NCBI GenBank assembly: GCA_900556395.1
Contig: USOQ01000030.1
Span: 1-28,453 of the forward strand
DNA: 28,453 bases
From: Candidatus Segatella caccae
GTDB lineage: Bacteria > Bacteroidota > Bacteroidia > Bacteroidales > Bacteroidaceae
Direction: 5' to 3'
Numbering within the stretch: the first letter of the stretch is position 1; the number at the start of each line of letters is the position of its first letter. Below, piece after piece: positions 23,426 through 28,453 of the stretch. The notes under the pieces are model-generated. The model searched no databases. It was not told the origin of the DNA and worked only from the letters and a program-made list of their open reading frames with translations. Made by a program: the position numbers and the translations under genes.

Positions 23426-24403
23426 TATTATCAGAGACATGCCTGGGCGAAGTCCTTCCAACTTGGTGATAGGACGAGCCTTCACCTCGAAGGTCTTGCG
23501 GTCGTAGTCGCCATTATCCTTGGTGGCTTTCCATGTGGCGTAAGACCCCTGGTCCTTCAGGTAATACACCTTCATCTTGATTTCCTTGCCGAAGGCTGGA
23601 ACGAAGGCGGTAAACTCATCGCCCTTGTTGAGACCAGCCAAGTGGTCTTCGCGTACATTGAAAGTACCCCACATATCGCTCATGATGGAGATGCTCATGA
23701 TGGGAGAGCCTAACCCCACAAGTTCGCCTACCTTAGGATAGACGTTGCTGACCTCGCCTTCGCATTGTGCTATCTGAACAGTTTCCTTCAATAGATTCTT
23801 CACAACATCTACGGCGTTCTTTGAGGCTTGTGTGTTGCTGGCTGCCATGCGCTTCTCTTGTTCGCGGGCACCATTCTTGGCCATTTCATACTGGCTCTTG
23901 GCTGCTGCCACCTGAGCTTCTGTTGCCTTATAGGCTGCGAAGGCTTCGTCGCGCTTCTGACCGCTGATAACTCCTTCGTTATAGAGGTTCTGCATGCGGT
24001 CGTAGGTCTTCTTGGCGATAGTTGCTGCAGCTTCTGCTTGCTGAACCAGTTGATAAGCTCCCTGTATCTGCTCTTTGCGGGCACCAGCATCGGTCAAATC
24101 TTTCATGGCCTCTGCGGCAGCATTGGTGGCCTGAAGCATCTGTTCCTGTGACTTCATCTCTGGTACTTCCAGGATGGCGAGGGTGTCGCCTACATGCACA
24201 TAGTCGCCTTCTTTGACACGGAGTTCTACGATGCGACCAGGTAACTTGCAAGATACTCGGTATTCTGAAACTTCTACTTCGCCTTGTATGGTGTCGTCGT
24301 TGCGCTCGATGGTAAAGAAACCGATGACGCCTACGATGATGACTACTGCTGTAAAGCCGATGACGGCCAGCAGAATATTGTTATGTTGAGATTTCTTTGA
24401 CAT
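23420..24403 (-). CDS. HlyD/YbhG-type periplasmic adaptor
   Basis: A 327-residue membrane-fusion protein that bridges the inner-membrane transporter and TolC. One N-terminal helix (about 10-31) anchors it. A split biotinyl-lipoyl domain is visible as GRIVELRVKEGDYVHVGDTL (about 55-74) and later VYPKVGELVGLGSPIMSI. Between them lies a long alanine/glutamine-rich coiled-coil hairpin (about 85-205). The C-terminal beta-barrel portion ends GLRPGMSLIIK. It is the second gene of the efflux operon, 71 nt after the TolC gene. Confidence 0.92.
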   Translation of the reverse strand: MSKKSQHNNILLAVIGFTAVVIIVGVIGFFTIERNDDTIQGEVEVSEYRVSCKLPGRIVELRVKEGDYVHVGDTLAILEVPEMKSQEQMLQATNAAAEAMKDLTDAGARKEQIQGAYQLVQQAEAAATIAKKTYDRMQNLYNEGVISGQKRDEAFAAYKATEAQVAAAKSQYEMAKNGAREQEKRMAASNTQASKNAVDVVKNLLKETVQIAQCEGEVSNVYPKVGELVGLGSPIMSISIMSDMWGTFNVREDHLAGLNKGDEFTAFVPAFGKEIKMKVYYLKDQGSYATWKATKDNGDYDRKTFEVKARPITKLEGLRPGMSLIIK

Positions 24404-24474
24404 AGTTTCTATGTTATATATATGTTATAATGTATTGTTAATGTCACGTAAAATATGATGATCACTGTATATTC

Positions 24475-25977
24475 TTATTTCAGAATACCAAGTGCCTTGT
24501 TGAGACCTACCTGGGTGAGCTTCACATCGATTTCGGCATCTATCTTCTGGCTCTGTGCTTTTTGCCATGCAGTCTGTGCTGCCATGACATCGGTTACATC
24601 CATCACGCCTTCCTTAAATCCTAAGTTGGCGCAGCGTAGGTTTTCTTCTGCGCTGTTGATGTTCTTGCGGGCCATATTGAGCTTTTTCTCAGCTTCCTTC
24701 ACCTTGAACTGGCTCTGTGTTACCTGTAGCTGTATCTTCTCGCGTGTGTCGTCGAGATTCAGTTGGGCTATGTTGGCTGTTGCCTTGGCTGCACGTACTT
24801 TATAGGCTCCCTCGCCCCAGTTCCATACGGGTATTTGTACGAGTACGCCCACATTCCATACGCCAGTGAAGTTTTTCTGGAAGCCGTTCCATACGTTAGG
24901 ATTGGAAATCATATAACCACCCGTGAGTGCCACGTGTGGCAAGAAAGCTGCTCTCACCAAGTTGGTGGCTTGTTTGGAGGCGTCTGCTACGTTCTGCAGA
25001 AGGCGAAGCTCAGGGCGACTACTAAGGGTGGAGTCTCCCAAGGCTGCCTGTTGCTCCGCATGGGTGCTGGCAATACTGATGCTTAGGGCATCTTTGTCTT
25101 CATCAGCAAGGATGATTTCCTGATTCATGGGTATACCGCAGAGTTGGCAGAGGAGCATCTTCGAGAGTGCAAGTCCGTCTTCTACCTGGGTGATTTGCAT
25201 CTCTGCTTCGTTGACTTTTACGTCTACTTTCAGACCATCGGCCTTAGTAGCGACTCCTTGCTGAATCATCTTGTGGACATCTTCGTTGAGCTTTTTGACC
25301 AAATCGCGGTAGCTGGTGGCAAGTTTCTCTTTCTGCTTGAGCGAGACTACCATCCAGTAGGCTTGGTCGATGCTGTAGAGAGTGGATTGGGTCTGTAGGT
25401 CCAGATCGTTGGCAGCGATATTCTCGCCGATGTCTGCCAACTTGTTAGCTGCTATGATGGCACCGCCCATATAGATGGGTTGTCGGAGCATCACACTGCC
25501 TGCAAAAATGTTTCTTGTGTCTGTGCGGAAGGCGTCGACGATGCCTTGTCCTGTGGCGTTCAGTTTGTTTGCCACGGGTGCCATCTTCTCGCCCAATACT
25601 TGGCCTAACTGCTGAGCTGCGTCGGGTGATATTTGACCTTGCCCAACCAACTGCCCGAGAAGTTCGTTCATACCGCCCGATAAACTTGAAGAGAGGTCGG
25701 TGCCAAGATTACTCAGTGTTGATTTCTGACCCTTGTTGAGTAATGATATCTCGCGGCTAAACCATTCGTAACCTCCCATGGCGTCTACCTTGGGAAGATA
25801 TTGGGTTCGGGCTGATTTGCGCAGGTTGTAAGCCACATCTTTCTTGAGTCTGGAGGCATTGATCTGCTTGTTGTTGCGAAGCGCCATGGCGCGGCAACTG
25901 TCGAGGCTCAAAGTGGTTTGTGCTTCGGCAGATAACAATGTCCCTAAAAATGCGAAAATAGTTACAATCTTTTTCAT
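24475..25977 (-). CDS. TolC family outer-membrane efflux protein
   Basis: A 500-residue outer-membrane channel. A signal peptide (MKKIVTIFAFLGTLLSAEAQ) is followed by the OEP repeat start TTLSLDSCRAMALRNNKQI. Two OEP halves are visible: the first runs to about residue 240; the second begins near RPELRLLQNVADASKQATNL and contains GGYMISNPNVWNGF and VQIPVWNWGEGAYKVRAAKA. Residues about 65-130 (SLLNKGQKSTLSNLGTDLSS onward) form an insertion rich in Gln, Gly and Leu. It is the first gene of the operon and has a full consensus promoter at 26008-26037. The lipobox cysteine of lipid-anchored TolC proteins is absent. Confidence 0.93.
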   Translation of the reverse strand: MKKIVTIFAFLGTLLSAEAQTTLSLDSCRAMALRNNKQINASRLKKDVAYNLRKSARTQYLPKVDAMGGYEWFSREISLLNKGQKSTLSNLGTDLSSSLSGGMNELLGQLVGQGQISPDAAQQLGQVLGEKMAPVANKLNATGQGIVDAFRTDTRNIFAGSVMLRQPIYMGGAIIAANKLADIGENIAANDLDLQTQSTLYSIDQAYWMVVSLKQKEKLATSYRDLVKKLNEDVHKMIQQGVATKADGLKVDVKVNEAEMQITQVEDGLALSKMLLCQLCGIPMNQEIILADEDKDALSISIASTHAEQQAALGDSTLSSRPELRLLQNVADASKQATNLVRAAFLPHVALTGGYMISNPNVWNGFQKNFTGVWNVGVLVQIPVWNWGEGAYKVRAAKATANIAQLNLDDTREKIQLQVTQSQFKVKEAEKKLNMARKNINSAEENLRCANLGFKEGVMDVTDVMAAQTAWQKAQSQKIDAEIDVKLTQVGLNKALGILK

Positions 25978-26007
25978 TCCTTATTTTAAAACAACTTTAA
26001 TAGAATG

Positions 26008-26037
26008 CAAAAGTATGGAAATATTTCTAAAATGCAA
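26008..26037 (-). promoter_or_regulatory. Promoter of the TolC-HlyD-permease operon
   Basis: On the minus strand TTG at 26037-26035, a 19-nt spacer and TACTTTTG at 26015-26008; the ATG follows 30 nt later. Confidence 0.8.
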
Positions 26038-26143
26038 AACAAATGATATTATCATTTATTTAAGAAATAAAAAAAGTCTTATTTTGTGGAAAAATAGAAC
26101 ATATTACACATTGCCACTTGTCTGATGTAGAGATACTTGAAGG

Positions 26144-26971
26144 CTAAAATTCCTCTTCTATAAATCCTTCCCAAGTGGGGTCGAAGGTGATGTCTACCAT
26201 GTTTCCATCTTCTTTTCCGCCAAAGAGATTGAGCGAACAGGTTGTCACATTGTTTTGTTTGATTTCTACGTCTTTGAGTTCTTTTGTGACGATGGTTTCT
26301 CCCTTCTGATTGTAGACAGTGATGGTGATATGCAACTTCTTTCCACTGCTATGAGGAAAGGTATAGATGGTGTAGTCTTTCTGTTGGGGATTTATCTCTC
26401 GCTCCTCTGTCTGACGACTTTTCACACACCCATATCCTGTAGTGGCATCAAGGGTGCTGCTGCCTCCTGTGTAATAGAACTTAATGCTCTTAGCGGTGGT
26501 AGGGATAGCGTCTTTGATGTGGAGTACAAACATACCTGTGGCTCGCTGTGGAGTAATGGTTTTTATGGTGCTTTCTTCGGTAACATCAAGGGTGGAGTAG
26601 TGGTAGAAAGTATCGGTAGTTTTGTTATTGTCAAAGGTGATTTTTTCGGGTGATGTAGTGGTGGCATTTCCTTCTCCATTGTGTCCTATTACGACTACTT
26701 GGTATTCTCCTTCGCTTAAGGCAAAGGTGGCCTTACCAAAGTTGGCAGAGGCTTGGGTTTGATGGAGGTTCTTTACTTTGGCTCCATTGCGGAAAATACT
26801 GAAGGTGAAGCGCTTGCAAAGTGATTTCTCGGTATCGTTGATTTGTAGCGTTACGTTACCATTGCTCTCGGAAACATCTCCAGTTTCACTGGATTCTTCG
26901 AGTGCGAATTTTTCGCATGAGACCCATGTCAAGGCGAAGATTATCAAAGGTATAAGATAGGCTTTTCTCAT
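26144..26971 (-). CDS. FimB/Mfa2-like lipoprotein
   Basis: A 275-residue lipoprotein. The signal peptide ends in a lipobox, LTWVSC, with the lipidated Cys at residue 19. The rest is beta-rich: NVTLQINDTEK, FTFSIFRNGAKVKNL, EGEYQVVVIGHNGEG, a central SIKFYYTGGSSTLDATTGYG, and a C-terminal ITVYNQKGETIVTKELKDVEI segment. This two-sandwich layout recalls the FimB/Mfa2 anchor subunits of Bacteroidales type V pili, but no major fimbrillin gene lies beside it, and the assignment rests on fold-like pattern rather than a decisive motif. It has its own consensus promoter with the -7 box close to the ATG. Confidence 0.6.
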   Translation of the reverse strand: MRKAYLIPLIIFALTWVSCEKFALEESSETGDVSESNGNVTLQINDTEKSLCKRFTFSIFRNGAKVKNLHQTQASANFGKATFALSEGEYQVVVIGHNGEGNATTTSPEKITFDNNKTTDTFYHYSTLDVTEESTIKTITPQRATGMFVLHIKDAIPTTAKSIKFYYTGGSSTLDATTGYGCVKSRQTEEREINPQQKDYTIYTFPHSSGKKLHITITVYNQKGETIVTKELKDVEIKQNNVTTCSLNLFGGKEDGNMVDITFDPTWEGFIEEEF

Positions 26972-26975
26972 GCTA

Positions 26976-27005
26976 CAAAGGTAATGCTTTTTTCGTAATT
27001 AACAA
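26976..27005 (-). promoter_or_regulatory. Promoter of the FimB/Mfa2-like gene, abutting its ATG
   Basis: On the minus strand TTG at 27005-27003, a 19-nt spacer and TACCTTTG at 26983-26976, ending 4 nt before the ATG at 26971. This is the clearest case of a leaderless-type arrangement here, because both boxes are present at the right spacing. Confidence 0.75.
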
Positions 27006-27045
27006 AAATAAATAGCATTTTTTCATTCAGAACTCTTGAAATGCT

Positions 27046-27053
27046 TATCTTTG
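27046..27053 (+). promoter_or_regulatory. Likely -7 box of the HAD phosphatase gene
   Basis: TATCTTTG matches TAnnTTTG; the -33 region is T-rich without a clear TTG. It would give a 5' UTR of about 85 nt to the ATG at 27143. Confidence 0.5.
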
Positions 27054-27142
27054 CATGAGATATCTTGCACTCGGCAACTTGAAAGTAAATATTCTTTGTG
27101 CTCGTAAGTGTGCAGATATGGATTCTTAAAATTTTAGTTGTG

Positions 27143-27934
27143 ATGAATAGAAATATAAAAGCTTTGTTTTTTGATATTGATGGTACACTCGTCAGTTTTC
27201 GTACTCATTTGATTCCGCAAAGTACGGTAGAAGCTCTGCAGGAGGCTAAGCGCAATGGGGTGGCTATTTATATCTCCACGGGACGTCCTTTGATGATTAT
27301 CAATAATTTGGGACAGATAGAGCATCTTATTGATGGTTATATCACTACCAATGGTGCTCGTTGTTTTGTGGGAGATCATACGGTTTGCTTGCGACCCATC
27401 TCTCGGAAAGATGTGGATGAGGTTGTGGCTGATGCCGACCGCTGTGATTATCCTGTCATTGTGGTAGGAGAGCGTCATTTGGTGGTTTATCATCCTACAG
27501 ATATTGTAAGAAAAATTTTTGTAGAAGGACTTGGAGTCGTTAACTTAGATTTTAGCACCCAACTGGAGACTTTGGCAGATGAGGAGATATTGCAACTAAC
27601 ACCTTTCTGTAGTGCAGAACAAGAGGCTGAGTTAATGCCTCGATTAAGTAATTGTACTTCAGGTAGATGGCATCCTGCTTTTACTGACATCACATCGGGA
27701 GAGGCAGATAAAGGAAAAGGATTGCATGCCATGGCCCAATATCTGGGATTAGATATTGCAGAAACGATGGCTTTTGGCGATGGAGGTAATGACATTTCTA
27801 TTATTCGGGAAGCTGGCGTGGGAGTTGCTATGGGTAATGCGAATGAAGAGCTCAAGGTTTGTGCTGATTTTGTCACCTCTTCGGTAGATGAGGATGGCGT
27901 CAAGAATGCGCTTCTTCATTTTGGAGTCATTTGA
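27143..27934 (+). CDS. Cof-type HAD-IIB phosphatase
   Basis: A 263-residue cytosolic phosphatase of the HAD superfamily, class IIB (Cof/YidA type), usually active on sugar phosphates or phosphorylated cofactors. Motif I FFDIDGTLVSF has the nucleophile D11 and acid D13; motif II is IYISTGRP; motif III includes the lysine in EADKGKGLHAM; motif IV is AFGDGGNDISII. The C2B cap lies between motifs II and III. The frame is open 15 codons further upstream, but MNRNIKALFFDIDG is the normal family start. It stands alone; the substrate cannot be told from sequence. Confidence 0.9.
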   Translation: MNRNIKALFFDIDGTLVSFRTHLIPQSTVEALQEAKRNGVAIYISTGRPLMIINNLGQIEHLIDGYITTNGARCFVGDHTVCLRPISRKDVDEVVADADRCDYPVIVVGERHLVVYHPTDIVRKIFVEGLGVVNLDFSTQLETLADEEILQLTPFCSAEQEAELMPRLSNCTSGRWHPAFTDITSGEADKGKGLHAMAQYLGLDIAETMAFGDGGNDISIIREAGVGVAMGNANEELKVCADFVTSSVDEDGVKNALLHFGVI

Positions 27935-28004
27935 TGTCGCTTTTCTTTTATGATGATGTTTTTGCACTTTGTCTTTTTTGTCGCAAATCTGCCCTAAAAA
28001 ATGA

Positions 28005-28086
28005 AAGTACTTTCGTTGGCCATCGCAAGTACTTTCGTTGGCAGTTGAGAGTACTTTCATTGGGCATCGCAAGTATGTTCATTTTT
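28005..28086. repeat. Tandem array with exact 22-bp period
   Basis: Four units start at 28005, 28027, 28049 and 28071. The shared core is AAGTACTTTCGTTGGC, with the second half of units 1 and 3 CATCGC-like; unit 4 is degenerate (AAGTATGTTCATTTTT). The core contains the palindrome AAGTACTT. The array is bracketed by AAAATGAA (left) and TTCATTTT (right), so the whole can also fold as one hairpin. Confidence 0.85.
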
Positions 28087-28284
28087 CGGGGTAGTTTTTT
28101 GCCCGTCTATGACCATTACTGAATGTCATTCCTGCTCGACTTAGTTTTGCCACCTTCAGGTTGTGGTTTCCAGATTCAGTTTTACCGGACAGCAATAATT
28201 CAGTTTACGCCTCCCATGAAGACTATAACATTTGTTTTCCCTTTCCGTATTCCTTTTTTTCCTTCCCCAGCATGCACTTGTGCG

Positions 28285-28307
28285 GGCGCACACGCGATGC
28301 GTGCGCC
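28285..28307. repeat. GC-rich hairpin in an AT-rich region
   Basis: GGCGCAC (28285-28291) pairs with GTGCGCC (28301-28307); inner GC/GC pairs leave a GAT loop. No T-run follows, so it is not a standard terminator. Its base composition contrasts sharply with its surroundings. Confidence 0.6.
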
Positions 28308-28405
28308 TCACGTGTATAATATAATGAGAACGAAGTGGAAAACCTCCTGAAACGCCCTTAAACTGTTAAATAACTGTTAATTTCTGAACTTTTTCGCAGA
28401 ATCTC

Positions 28406-28436
28406 TTGCTTGTTTGAAAAATAGTTTGTACTTTTG
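28406..28436 (+). promoter_or_regulatory. Consensus promoter pointing out of the window
   Basis: TTG at 28406-28408, 20-nt spacer, TACTTTTG at 28429-28436, preceded by AT-rich sequence. The gene it serves lies beyond 28453. Confidence 0.75.
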
Positions 28437-28453
28437 CACTCGCTTTTGAGAAA

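Larger units (their letters stand above)
27935..28453. other. Non-coding region with tandem array, GC-rich hairpin and outgoing promoter
   Basis: No credible gene is seen in these 519 bases. It holds the 22-bp-period array (28005-28086), a GC-rich hairpin (28285-28307), a direct repeat of AACTGTTAA (28361-28369 and 28372-28380) and a consensus promoter at the right edge. Confidence 0.6.

Noticed and set aside
28005..28086. CRISPR array
   Set aside because: The units are contiguous with a 22-bp period and no spacers, and no cas genes are present.

Overview
The window looks like chromosome of a Bacteroidales bacterium, most likely Prevotellaceae (Prevotella/Segatella type). Evidence: many genes are preceded by the Bacteroidetes sigma-ABfr promoter (TTG, 19-20 nt, TAnnTTTG), Shine-Dalgarno sites are mostly absent, and the products (FdtA-like ketoisomerase, PurT, S8 peptidase with a Bacteroidetes-type N-terminus, Mrp without its usual CxxC, GH115-like protein, FimB/Mfa2-like lipoprotein) fit that group. 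This is inferred from family recognition and motifs; no database search was possible.

Layout. 1-3936 (minus strand): a MATE transporter, a cytidylate-kinase-like protein, purT, a nucleotide-sugar ketoisomerase and the first codons of a probable acetyltransferase that runs off the left edge. 4031-9233 (plus): S8 peptidase, xseA-xseB (exonuclease VII), ilvE, trmB. 9373-15333 (minus): one 1986-residue secreted protein with BspA-like repeats, two sets of FG-GAP-like calcium motifs, Fn3/Ig-like segments, two BIG2 domains and a short C-terminal tail. It is preceded by a roughly 415-nt highly structured leader RNA that starts at the only consensus promoter and ends in an alternative terminator hairpin plus U-tract 14 nt before the start codon. 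15990-16980 (plus): an AT-rich, translationally coupled three-gene cassette (DUF3791, DUF3990 ADP-ribosyltransferase-like, unknown small protein) that looks like a toxin-antitoxin module. 17302-19314 (minus): shortened GH115-like secreted protein. 19443-20540 (plus): Mrp/ApbC. 20807-25977 (minus): four-gene efflux operon TolC, HlyD, ABC-2 permease, ABC-2 permease, with no ATPase gene. 26144-26971 (minus): FimB/Mfa2-like lipoprotein. 27143-27934 (plus): Cof-type HAD phosphatase. 27935-28453: non-coding, with a 22-bp-period tandem array, a GC-rich hairpin and a strong promoter pointing out of the window.

Most useful second looks: (1) the bistable leader RNA of the giant surface protein; (2) the DUF3791/DUF3990 cassette; (3) several families of short intergenic repeats placed at stop codons inside operons, including a MITE-like element present twice in inverted orientation about 5.8 kb apart; (4) a 31-bp perfect palindrome; (5) genes whose -7 box lies directly on the start codon, implying leaderless mRNAs; (6) the GH115-like protein that appears to have lost the middle of its catalytic domain.
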